64,000 nucleotides of DNA from JAFGLZ01 sp964622545 (lineage in GTDB: Bacteria > Planctomycetota > Phycisphaerae > UBA1845 > JAFGLZ01): the NCBI GenBank assembly GCA_964622545.1, contig CAZUQM010000008.1, positions 62,001 through 126,000 of the forward strand. The letters run 5' to 3'. Below, one piece after another: positions 17,813 through 25,498 of this stretch; the stretch's first letter is position 1; each line of letters begins with the position of its first letter. The notes below the pieces were generated by a model. That model saw nothing but the letters and a program-made list of their open reading frames with translations, had not been told where the DNA came from and made no database searches. Position numbers and translations under genes: made by a program.

Positions 17813-18178
17813 CGATACCCACCTCATAGCTGCGTTCGGCGTCCACGCGCCGGCATCGACCGTGCGTCACGCATGGATATATCATGCTGTAATTACAGTA
17901 GACTGGTATACTATTCTATCAGCGCAAACAGATAGTTGCAGGCAAGCCGCTCGGTCGGGAGGGCGTCCCGCCTTCGCCTGCGCCTACGCCGCGGTCAACC
18001 AAGCCGCCGCACGCCCAAGGACCGCTATGGGAGACGCGACGGTCAAGGAGCGTTGCCTCCCACGTGCTCCAACAGGAGAGCTCCCTGAAGGTCGCTGCTC
18101 GGATAGGAGCCTCGCCCGGCTGATGGGAGCCTACAAAGACACGTGTGCCGGAGTCGGAACCGTTGGCTGCAATCGCCG
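17813..18178. other. Convergent gap with AT-rich promoter-like island
   Basis: No gene is supported. Bases 17870-17935 are strikingly AT-rich for this genome and include the palindrome at 17887-17898 and a TATACT at 17907-17912. Because both flanking genes converge on this gap, a promoter here would drive an RNA or antisense transcript rather than either neighbour. Confidence 0.4.
17887..17898. repeat. 12-bp perfect palindrome CTGTAATTACAG
   Basis: A perfect inverted repeat immediately upstream of TATACT at 17907. It looks like a dimeric repressor operator, but no target gene is apparent. Confidence 0.35.
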
Positions 18179-19372
18179 CTAACGAGCCTTGAGGAAGAAC
18201 TCCATCAGCTCATGACCCCGGGGAGCGTGGAAGTCGCTCTCAGAGGCGCTGGCCTCGGTGAAGGGCATCTGAAGGACGCTGACGATCTCCTTGCCGGCCA
18301 TGCAGAACGGCGGAGGTTCGACCGTGTGCACGCCCGTGGCCACCGGCGTCGGATGGTCCGGCGCGATCCAGATCCGCCAGTCGTCCCCTTCACGCTTCAG
18401 CCGCTCGAGCACGGGCCCGACGATGTGCCGGTCGATCTCCTCGATGGCCCGCACCTTGGCGTCGGCGTCGCCGGAGTGCCCGGCCTCGTCCGGGGCCTCG
18501 ATGTGGACGGCGACCATGTCGTGCTCGTCCAGCGCGGCCACGGCGCCGGCGCCCTTGCCGGCATAGTTGGTATCGACGTAGCCGGTCGCGCCTTCGACCT
18601 CGATGAACCGCCAGCCGAGCAGCGTGGCCAGGCCTCGGAAGATGTCCACATAGCCGACGGCCGCGGCGCGGACGCGATAGAGGTCATGGAAACGGCGGAT
18701 TCGGGGCCGCCCCCCCTGGCCCCACAGCCAGATGCTGCTGGCCGGGTTCTCGCCGAGGTCACTGCGGACCTGGTTGACCTCGTGCCCGGCGAGCAGGTCG
18801 ACCGAGGCCTCCATGAGATCGCGGACGACCTTGCTTCCGCGGCCGCGCGGCATGTGACGGCTCGCGCGCTCGCCGGGGATGTCGTGCGGGGGTGTGCAGC
18901 GGACGCTCGTCTTGCCGACGCCCTTGAGCACCATGAGGTGCCGATACGAGATACCCGGATAGAAGATCACGCTTTCGCCGCCGAGCTGCTTGTTGAGGTC
19001 GTCGATCAGGTGCTCGGCCTCCTCCTGGCGGATGTGACCGGCCGTGAAATCCTCCATGCAGCCGTCGACGATCGTCACCAGGTTGCACCGGAAGACGAGG
19101 TCGCCCGGGTCCAGGCGGATCTTGCGGGCGGCGGCCTCCAGGGGAGCCCGTCCGGGGTAGTACTGTAGGGGGTCGTAACCGAGCACGCTGAGCGTGGCCA
19201 CGCCGCTGTCGGCGGGCATGCCCTCGGGGATGGTTCGCTGCGTGCCCTGGCGTCCATGGATGGAGATCCAGTCCATGTTGGGCGTGTCGGCGGCCTCGAG
19301 CGGCGTGCGCCGGTCCAAGGATTCGACCGGATCGTCGGCCGCCCCGTCGGGAAGGATCAGTGCGTACTTCAT
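18179..19372 (-). CDS. Archaeal-type cofactor-independent phosphoglycerate mutase homologue, probable homoserine kinase
   Basis: A 397-residue alkaline-phosphatase-superfamily enzyme of the ApgM group: MKYALILPDGAADDP at the start, the nucleophile region PADSGVATLSVLGYDPLQYY, GDLVFRCNLVTI, HIEAPDEAGHSGDADAK and APDHPTPVATGVHT supplying metal ligands. Family members are either 2,3-bisphosphoglycerate-independent phosphoglycerate mutases or, in genomes where the gene neighbours homoserine dehydrogenase, a proposed replacement for the GHMP-type homoserine kinase. Here hom ends 48 bases upstream on the same strand, so homoserine phosphorylation for threonine synthesis is the more likely role. Motifs alone do not separate the two. 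GGGGG precedes the ATG. Confidence 0.85.
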   Translation of the reverse strand: MKYALILPDGAADDPVESLDRRTPLEAADTPNMDWISIHGRQGTQRTIPEGMPADSGVATLSVLGYDPLQYYPGRAPLEAAARKIRLDPGDLVFRCNLVTIVDGCMEDFTAGHIRQEEAEHLIDDLNKQLGGESVIFYPGISYRHLMVLKGVGKTSVRCTPPHDIPGERASRHMPRGRGSKVVRDLMEASVDLLAGHEVNQVRSDLGENPASSIWLWGQGGRPRIRRFHDLYRVRAAAVGYVDIFRGLATLLGWRFIEVEGATGYVDTNYAGKGAGAVAALDEHDMVAVHIEAPDEAGHSGDADAKVRAIEEIDRHIVGPVLERLKREGDDWRIWIAPDHPTPVATGVHTVEPPPFCMAGKEIVSVLQMPFTEASASESDFHAPRGHELMEFFLKAR

Positions 19373-19420
19373 AGCCCCCAGCCTTGCGATGGCGACGTTC
19401 AGCGGAGCACGCCGACGGGC

Positions 19421-20740
19421 CTAAAACTCCTCGTATTCCTTCACGACTCGGATACAGACCGGTTCGGCCTGGACGACGTCCAAGGAGGCGATCTCCGCCA
19501 GCGCCGCCCGTACGTTGCCCTCCCTGGCCTCGTGCGTCGTGACGACGATGGGAACCGTCTCGCCGGTGTGGCCTTCGGGCGCCTCCTGCTGATTGATCGC
19601 CGACAGGCTGATCGCGTGCTCGCCGAAGACGTGGCCGATCTGAGCGAAGACCCCCGGACGGTCGGCCACCATCAGCCGGAAGTAGTACCGCTTCTCCACC
19701 TCGTCGATGGGCATATAGGTCGGCTCGGGACAGACGTCGTTGAGCAAGGGAAGCTGCTCGAAGGTCCGGGCGGCGTTGCCGATCGCCACGTCCACGACGT
19801 CCGCGACGACGGCGCTGGCCGTGGGGGTCCGTCCGGCGCCGCGCCCGTAGTACAGGGTGTGCCCCACAGCGTGTCCGTAGATGCTGACCGCGTTGAACGA
19901 CCCGTTGACCTTGGCCAGGGGGTGGCTCTTATGGATGAATGCCGGGTGGACGCGGAGGCTGAGCTCACCGTCGTCGCGGCGCTGGCCGATGGCGAGCAGC
20001 TTGCACACGTACCCCAGTTGCTCCCCGGCCCGCAGATCGGTCAGGTCCAGCGACTGGATGCCCTCCACGTGGATCTGGTCGTAGTCCACATTGGCCGCGA
20101 AGGCCATGCCCGCCAGGATCGCCAGCTTGTGTGCCGAATCGGCGCCGCTCACGTCGAGCGTCTCGTCCGCCTCGGCGTAGCCCCTGGCCTTGGCGTCGGC
20201 CAGGGCATCTTCGTACGTCCGGTTCGCGGCGATCATCTCGGTCAGGATGTAGTTGCACGTCCCGTTGAGGATGCCGTAGATGGCGGTGATCCGGTTGGCG
20301 ATCAGCCCCCGTCGGATGCTCTCCACCAAGGGGATGCCGCCGCCGCAGCTTGCCTCGAAGGCGACGCACCGTCCCGCCCGGCGGGCGGCCTGATAGATTT
20401 CCGTGCCGTGATGCGCCAACAGGGCCTTGTTCGCCGTGACGACGTGCTTGCCCGCGTTCAGGGCTTGGATCACGATGTCTTTGGCGATGGTGGTGCCGCC
20501 GACCAGCTCGACGGCAATGTGGGTGGCGTCATCCTTCAAGAGCCGGTCGAGGTCGTCGGTGAGCATGCCGTCAGGGATGGCCACGTCACGGGGTGTGTTC
20601 AGGTCTTTGTCGACGATGTGCCGGAGTTCGATGCTCGTGCCGACCTTGGTCGCCCAGAGGTCCCGCTGCTCGAGCAGCAGCGCCGCCACGCCCTGGCCTA
20701 CCGTGCCGCATCCGATGAGTCCCACGCCGACTGACGCCAT
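19421..20740 (-). CDS. hom: Homoserine dehydrogenase with C-terminal ACT domain
   Basis: Hom reduces aspartate semialdehyde to homoserine, the branch point for threonine and methionine. The 439 residues comprise an NAD(P)-binding domain (GLIGCGTVGQGV at 8-19, TANKALLAHHG), the catalytic domain (GILNGTCNYILTEM, YAEADETLDVSGADSAHKL, GRGAGRTPTASAVVAD) and an ACT regulatory domain from about 350 (YYFRLMVADRPGVFAQI). ACT domains of this enzyme usually bind threonine for feedback inhibition. GAGG lies about ten bases before the ATG. It is followed by the ApgM-like gene; the pair probably forms the threonine branch. A weak promoter may lie at 20788-20816. Confidence 0.95.
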   Translation of the reverse strand: MASVGVGLIGCGTVGQGVAALLLEQRDLWATKVGTSIELRHIVDKDLNTPRDVAIPDGMLTDDLDRLLKDDATHIAVELVGGTTIAKDIVIQALNAGKHVVTANKALLAHHGTEIYQAARRAGRCVAFEASCGGGIPLVESIRRGLIANRITAIYGILNGTCNYILTEMIAANRTYEDALADAKARGYAEADETLDVSGADSAHKLAILAGMAFAANVDYDQIHVEGIQSLDLTDLRAGEQLGYVCKLLAIGQRRDDGELSLRVHPAFIHKSHPLAKVNGSFNAVSIYGHAVGHTLYYGRGAGRTPTASAVVADVVDVAIGNAARTFEQLPLLNDVCPEPTYMPIDEVEKRYYFRLMVADRPGVFAQIGHVFGEHAISLSAINQQEAPEGHTGETVPIVVTTHEAREGNVRAALAEIASLDVVQAEPVCIRVVKEYEEF

Positions 20741-20787
20741 GTCTTCGCACCCTCGCTTCCATCCAACCCCGCCCTGCAGGGACGCTT

Positions 20788-20816
20788 ACTGTATGCCTCT
20801 CGACGGGTCCAAGCAA
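20788..20816 (-). promoter_or_regulatory. Weak promoter candidate for hom
   Basis: Minus strand TTGCTT, 17-base spacer, TACAGT, ending about 48 bases before the hom ATG. The -35 is poor; the 111-base gap after the NYN gene is otherwise featureless. Confidence 0.25.
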
Positions 20817-20851
20817 GTCGGGCGACGCCGAGCGGACCGCCGTTGCACCGA

Positions 20852-21379
20852 CTAATCGAGCAGGCCGTACGGATCGTGGTCGTCCTCATCCGGGGTCGGG
20901 TCGTAGCCGAATTCGCGAAGCCACGCGTCGGTCTGCTCGGGCGAGAGCCCCTCGAACTTCTCGGGAGGTTCGCTCGGTGCCTTTCGGTCGGATCGCTCGA
21001 CGTCGGAGAGCACCTGAGCGATGAACGTGGCCGAATCGGGCGCGGCCGCTCGTCGCCGTCGCGCGACCATGCGGATCTGCCGGTCGGTGCTGACCACGAT
21101 GAGCCGCCTCGGCGCGGAGGAGGCCTCGATCGCCTCGATGATGCGGTCGTCGGCCGTCACGCGCTCGCTGTACCGGATGACCAGGTGCCCCTCGGCCACC
21201 GGGCCGTCGCCGGGGTCGTCGGGACGGAAGCCGTCGAAGTAGACGACGATGTCGTATCGACGGCCGCGGTCCCACTCGGCCAGCAAGCCGCAGAGCCAGG
21301 CGCGGTTGGCTCGCTCGGCCTCGGGCACGATGCCCCTGGCCGCGTGGAGGAGGTTGTCGCCGTCGATCAAGAAAGGCAT
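20852..21379 (-). CDS. YacP-like NYN/PIN-domain ribonuclease
   Basis: A 175-residue protein with the four acidic positions of NYN-domain (PIN-fold) nucleases: FLIDGDNLLHAARG at 3-16, DIVVYFDGF, ERVTADDRIIEAIE and LIVVSTDRQI. Relatives such as Bacillus YacP (Rae1) cleave mRNA on ribosomes. After about residue 120 there is a charged, low-complexity tail that ends DDHDPYGLLD. The gene starts six bases after pyrC on the same strand, so it is probably cotranscribed with pyrR-pyrB-pyrC, although no link with pyrimidine synthesis is known to me. No clear ribosome site is seen, which fits translational coupling. Confidence 0.75.
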   Translation of the reverse strand: MPFLIDGDNLLHAARGIVPEAERANRAWLCGLLAEWDRGRRYDIVVYFDGFRPDDPGDGPVAEGHLVIRYSERVTADDRIIEAIEASSAPRRLIVVSTDRQIRMVARRRRAAAPDSATFIAQVLSDVERSDRKAPSEPPEKFEGLSPEQTDAWLREFGYDPTPDEDDHDPYGLLD

Positions 21380-21385
21380 GGGGCA

Positions 21386-22696
21386 TCAAGTGCCAGATGG
21401 TTGCCGTTGCGGAGACCCGGCCGCATGCTTAATGGCGCCGCCGACGATCGTCACGACCGCCCGCCCGCGGACGGTCTGGCCGTGGTAGGGGCAATTGCGG
21501 GAGCGTGACTTGAACGCGCCCACGTCGATCGTCCACGAGCGGTCGGGATCGATCAGCGTCACGTCCGCGTCGGCGCCGACCGAGAGCGTGCCCTTGGGCA
21601 GGTCGAGGATCCGCGCCGGGTTGATCGTCATCAGCCGGATCACCTCGGGCCAGTCCAACAAGCCCGACTCGATGAGCGACCGGGCGTAGATCGGCAAGGC
21701 CGACTCGAAACCGATGATGCCGAAGGGTGCGTAGAGGAACTCGAGCTCCTTCTCCTCCTGACCGTGAGGGGCGTGATCGGTGGCCAGGCAATCGATGACG
21801 CCCTCAGCCACGGCTCGACGGCAGGCGTCGACGTCGTCGTCCGACCGCAGCGGCGGGCTCATCTTGAAGTTCGGATCGTACTCGCAGCAGGCCTCCTCGG
21901 TGAGCGACAGATGGTGGGGCGTGACCTCGGCCGTGACGCGCACGCCGCGCTCCTTGGCCCGCCGTATCAGATCGACGGCCTCCGCCGTGGAGAGGTGGGC
22001 CGCGTGGTAGCGGGCGCCGGTCGCCTCGGCCAGGAAGAGATCTCGCTGGAGCATGATCGTCTCGGCGATCGGGCTCGCGCCGGGCAGGCCCAGTCGCAGG
22101 GCCGTCGTGCCGCTGTTCATCGCGCCGCGGCCCGAGAGGTCCTTATCCTCGCAGTGCTGGATGACCGGCTTGTCGAACATCGAGGCGTACTGCATGGCCC
22201 GCTGGCAGAGGCCCGCGTCGGCTACGCCGTCGCCGTCGTCGCTGAAGGCCACCGCGCCGGCCCGGACCATCTGGCCCATCTCGGCGAGCTCCGTGCCCTC
22301 ACGCCCCTTCGAAATGCAGCCGATCGGGAACACGTTGCAGTGCCCCGCGCGGGCGGCCTGGCGGTACACGAACTCGATGCTGGCCTCGTTGTCGAGCGGC
22401 GGATGCGTGTTCGGCATGCACGCGACCGACGTGAAGCCGCCCGCCACGGCCGAGTGCGTGCCCGAGGCGATCGTCTCTTCCTCCTCGTGGCCCGGCTCAC
22501 GGAGGTGAGAGTGGATGTCGATCAGGCCGGGACAGACGATCAGCCCCTGGGCGTCGATGGTCTTGTCGGCCGGCACCGAGACCGACCCGCCGACCTCGGT
22601 GATCGTGCCGTCCTCGATCAGCAGATCGCCCCTGCGGTCGATCTGATTCGCCGGGTCGATGAGTCGACCGGATTGGATCAAGATGCTCGTGGTCAT
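21386..22696 (-). CDS. pyrC: Dihydroorotase, class I
   Basis: PyrC cyclises carbamoyl aspartate to dihydroorotate. The 436 residues show the metal motif LIDIHSHLREPGHEEEET, MPNTHPPLD, QHCEDKDL, the second metal His region AEVTPHHLSL, and CLATDHAPH with the catalytic Asp. The C-terminal beta-sandwich carries GTLSVGADADVTLIDPDRSW, as in the amidohydrolase superfamily. The length fits class I enzymes, which often work with aspartate carbamoyltransferase. The Lys that would be carbamylated in many relatives is not obvious; GGGTSVACMPN replaces the usual pattern in part. It is the third gene of pyrR-pyrB-pyrC and begins six bases after pyrB. Confidence 0.95.
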   Translation of the reverse strand: MTTSILIQSGRLIDPANQIDRRGDLLIEDGTITEVGGSVSVPADKTIDAQGLIVCPGLIDIHSHLREPGHEEEETIASGTHSAVAGGFTSVACMPNTHPPLDNEASIEFVYRQAARAGHCNVFPIGCISKGREGTELAEMGQMVRAGAVAFSDDGDGVADAGLCQRAMQYASMFDKPVIQHCEDKDLSGRGAMNSGTTALRLGLPGASPIAETIMLQRDLFLAEATGARYHAAHLSTAEAVDLIRRAKERGVRVTAEVTPHHLSLTEEACCEYDPNFKMSPPLRSDDDVDACRRAVAEGVIDCLATDHAPHGQEEKELEFLYAPFGIIGFESALPIYARSLIESGLLDWPEVIRLMTINPARILDLPKGTLSVGADADVTLIDPDRSWTIDVGAFKSRSRNCPYHGQTVRGRAVVTIVGGAIKHAAGSPQRQPSGT

Positions 22697-22702
22697 GACG
22701 CC

Positions 22703-23692
22703 CTACGTTTCGCCTCCCGCGGCCTGGTTGAGCAGATAGAGCACCGCCATACGCACGGCCAGGCCGTTGCTGACCTGTTGAAGGATGCGGCTGTTGGCTC
22801 CGTCGGCGACGTCGCTGGCCAGCTCCACGCCCCGGTTGATCGGGCCGGGATGCATGACGAGCACGTTCGACTTGGCCCGCGCGAGCCGTTCGTTCGTCAG
22901 GCCGAACAGGCGGCTGTATTCCTCCAAGCTCGGGAAGACACTCGAACCGATCCGTTCCTGCTGCACGCGGAGCATGTTGATCACGTCCACCTCGCGCAGC
23001 ACCGCGTCGAAGTCGTGGGAGACCCTCGCGCCCATCGTCTCGAACCCGCGCGGCACCAGCGTGGGCGGCCCGACCAGAATCACCTCCGCCCCCAGCTTGC
23101 GAAGCGCCCAGAGGTTCGACCGGGCGACGCGCGAGTGCACGATGTCGCCGACGATGGCCACCTTGACGCCGTCGAGGGAGCCCAGCGCCTCGCGCATGGT
23201 GAACACGTCGAGCAGGCCCTGCGTCGGGTGCTCGTGCTGGCCGTCCCCGGCGTTGATGAGCGAGCAGTGGACACAGCGCGTCAGGTAATGCGGCGCTCCC
23301 GCGGCCGGATGGCGGATCACGATGATGTCGACCCCCATCGCCTCGATGTTCCGCGCGGTGTCGCGGAGCGTCTCGCCTTTGCTCAGGCTGGAGGCCTTGG
23401 CGGTGAAGTCGAGCAGGTCGGCACTCAGCCGCTGGGCCGCCAGCGTGAAGCTCATCCGCGTGCGGGTGGAGTCCTCGAAGAAGAGATTGACCACGACGCG
23501 GCCGCGCAGCGCCGGGCGCTTCTTGACGCTACGGGTGCTGACCTCCTTGAGGCTCGCGGCCGTATCGAGGATGGTGGTGATCTCCTCGGGCGAGAGGTCC
23601 TCGAGGCCGAGCAGATGGCGCCGGCGCCAGACAGTCCCCTCCGCGCTCGGGGTCTGAGCCCCCACCGCACTGGACGCGTCGCCTCCGCTCAT
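22703..23692 (-). CDS. pyrB: Aspartate carbamoyltransferase catalytic subunit
   Basis: PyrB joins carbamoyl phosphate and aspartate, the first committed step of pyrimidine synthesis. The 329 residues include the carbamoyl-phosphate loop FFEDSTRTRMSF, the mobile-loop region KASSLSKGETLRDT, DGQHEHPTQGLLDVFT, and LVMHPGPINRGVE near the C-terminus. The first 25 residues (SGGDASSAVGAQTPS...) are an unconserved leader. The start codon overlaps the pyrR stop as ATGA. No regulatory subunit gene (pyrI) is present, as usual for class B/C enzymes controlled through PyrR. Confidence 0.96.
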   Translation of the reverse strand: MSGGDASSAVGAQTPSAEGTVWRRRHLLGLEDLSPEEITTILDTAASLKEVSTRSVKKRPALRGRVVVNLFFEDSTRTRMSFTLAAQRLSADLLDFTAKASSLSKGETLRDTARNIEAMGVDIIVIRHPAAGAPHYLTRCVHCSLINAGDGQHEHPTQGLLDVFTMREALGSLDGVKVAIVGDIVHSRVARSNLWALRKLGAEVILVGPPTLVPRGFETMGARVSHDFDAVLREVDVINMLRVQQERIGSSVFPSLEEYSRLFGLTNERLARAKSNVLVMHPGPINRGVELASDVADGANSRILQQVSNGLAVRMAVLYLLNQAAGGET

Positions 23693-24207
23693 CCGATCTC
23701 CACCTTATCTTGCCCGTCGGCCTCGACCACCATGACGTTCACGCGCTGGTCCGCCCGTTCGGTGCGGACGCCCACGAAATCGGGTTGGATCGGCAGCTCA
23801 CGGCCGGGCCGGTCGACCAGCACGGCCAGCCGGATCGCCGTCGGACGGCCCAGGTCGACCAGCGCGTCTAGCGCCGCCCGCGCCGACCGCCCCGTCCACA
23901 CGACGTCGTCGACCAGGATCACCGTGCAGCCGTTCAGGTCGAACTCGATGTCCGTCGAGCGAAGCACGGCCTTGGGACCAAGCTCGTCCAGGTCGTCGCG
24001 ATAGAGTGTGATGTCCAACACGCCGCGCTGGATGCCGTCGAAGCCGCGCCGGCCGAGCAGCTGGATCAGCCGATCGGCCAGGTGCTCTCCACGGCTGCGG
24101 ATGCCCACCACGGCCAGGCGCGAGTCGTTTCCGACGGACCGGGCGATCTCGTCGGCGAGCTTGCCCAGTGTCGCTGTGATGCCTTGTTCGTCCAGAAGGG
24201 TGTTCAC
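23689..24207 (-). CDS. pyrR: Bifunctional pyr operon regulator / uracil phosphoribosyltransferase
   Basis: PyrR is a 172-residue phosphoribosyltransferase-fold protein; in Bacillus it binds pyr leader RNA in response to UMP and also makes UMP from uracil and PRPP. The PRPP motif is VILVDDVVWTGRSARAAL; GIRSRGEHLADRL and DITLYRDDLDELG are also typical. I chose GTG 24207 because GAGAGGAG lies eight bases upstream and family members start here; the frame remains open to 24390 with no conserved sequence. It heads pyrR-pyrB-pyrC. I could not find a PyrR RNA-binding hairpin in the 127 bases before it, so the control mechanism is unclear. Confidence 0.93.
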   Translation of the reverse strand: MNTLLDEQGITATLGKLADEIARSVGNDSRLAVVGIRSRGEHLADRLIQLLGRRGFDGIQRGVLDITLYRDDLDELGPKAVLRSTDIEFDLNGCTVILVDDVVWTGRSARAALDALVDLGRPTAIRLAVLVDRPGRELPIQPDFVGVRTERADQRVNVMVVEADGQDKVEIG

Positions 24208-24334
24208 GCGGGATCGCTCCTCTCGCGCTGTGGAAGGGTAACCGCCCCGCCCCGCTTCGGCAAGCACGGACGGCGAACTGGTATCGGCTCGCTTGTGCCG
24301 GACGGGCGGCGCGGCCCCCGGGGTTGGCCGGGTC

Positions 24335-25450
24335 TCACGCGGGCTTCGATGAGGCCCGATCGATCCAGCCGCCGCCGAGCACGGTCGCACCGTCGTAGAA
24401 CACCACGGCCTGACCCGGTGTGATCGCCCATTGCGGCTCGTCGAAGCGCACCTCGACCGCGTCGTCCTCCAACAGCCGGATCTCCGCTTCGGCGGCCCGA
24501 TGACGGTAACGCACCTGAGCCGAGGCGCGGAGGCAGAGCCCCGCCGGCTCGACGAGCCATGTCACCTCGGTGGCCGTGAGCCGGTCGCGAAGCAGGGCCT
24601 GGCGCGGTGCGAGCGTGACCGTGTTGGACTCGACGTCGATGTCGGCCACGTACGCCGGATGTCCCATCGCGATGCCGAGGCCCTTGCGCTGGCCGATCGT
24701 GACGTGGGCCAGGCCCTCGTGCCGTCCCACGACGCGGCCCTCGATGTCCAGCACGTCTCCCGGCGTCAGGGCGTCCGGGAAGTAGCGCGCGACCCGGTCG
24801 GCATACGTCCCTTCGCCCGCGAAGCACACGTCCTGCGACTCGGGCCGATCCAGCACGGGTAGCTTCCGCCGGCGGGCCGACTCGCGGACGTGGTCCTTGT
24901 CGAGCTCACCCAACGGGAGGACCAGCCGGGCCAGCACATCCGGGCCGAGCCGATGCAGGTAGTACGATTGGTCCTTGTCGGCGTCGAGGCCGCGGAACAG
25001 CGTCGGCCGGCCGTCCCGGTTCCCGACGCGAGCGTAGTGCCCGGTCGCAATCCGATCGGTCTGATGGGCGTCGGCGTAGGCCAGCAGATGTCGGAACTTG
25101 AACACCCGATTGCACAGCACGCAGGGGTTGGGCGTCCGGCCTCGGGCGTATTCGGCCGCGAAGGGTCGAAGGACGTCGCGCTCGAAGTCCGCCCCCGCGG
25201 ACAGGACGTCGACCGGGATGCCGAGGTGATCGCCGATTCGCCGTACCTGCTCGGCCGCCGAGGGCTCGCCGGAGGATCCGCCGGAGTGCGGGCCGGCGAT
25301 CTGCGTGTCGATGAACAGACCGGTCACCTCGTGTCCTGCCTCCTGAAGCAACGAGGCAGCCACGGCCGAATCCACGCCTCCGCTCAGGGCGACGACGACC
25401 TTCTTGGCTTCGTGCGAGTCGCATGCGGGATGACGATCAGACGTGCTCAT
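24335..25450 (-). CDS. mnmA: tRNA-specific 2-thiouridylase
   Basis: MnmA adenylates and then thiolates U34 of Lys, Glu and Gln tRNAs. The 371-residue protein carries the PP-loop ALSGGVDSAVAASLLQ, the catalytic cysteine region TPNPCVLCNRVFKF, GHYARVGN, the tRNA-contact segment DKDQSYYLHRL, the second catalytic Cys in SQDVCFAGEG, and the C-terminal beta-barrel ending with AVFYDGATVLGGGWI. I start at ATG 25450 (STSDRHPACDS); a TTG at 25486 would add 12 residues. It lies between the pdxA homologue and pyrR in the minus-strand cluster. Confidence 0.95.
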   Translation of the reverse strand: MSTSDRHPACDSHEAKKVVVALSGGVDSAVAASLLQEAGHEVTGLFIDTQIAGPHSGGSSGEPSAAEQVRRIGDHLGIPVDVLSAGADFERDVLRPFAAEYARGRTPNPCVLCNRVFKFRHLLAYADAHQTDRIATGHYARVGNRDGRPTLFRGLDADKDQSYYLHRLGPDVLARLVLPLGELDKDHVRESARRRKLPVLDRPESQDVCFAGEGTYADRVARYFPDALTPGDVLDIEGRVVGRHEGLAHVTIGQRKGLGIAMGHPAYVADIDVESNTVTLAPRQALLRDRLTATEVTWLVEPAGLCLRASAQVRYRHRAAEAEIRLLEDDAVEVRFDEPQWAITPGQAVVFYDGATVLGGGWIDRASSKPA

Positions 25451-25498
25451 CAGGAGCTCGGTTGGAGGGGATGACGCCCGGGCCAAGGCGACCTCGAC

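Noticed and set aside
17862..18182. 106-codon frame in the convergent gap
   Set aside because: Begins without a ribosome site and gives a Cys/Arg-rich translation lacking any pattern.
21764..24004. 746-codon plus-strand frame across pyrC, pyrB and pyrR
   Set aside because: Three well-conserved genes occupy the minus strand here; the plus frame has no ribosome site or family match.
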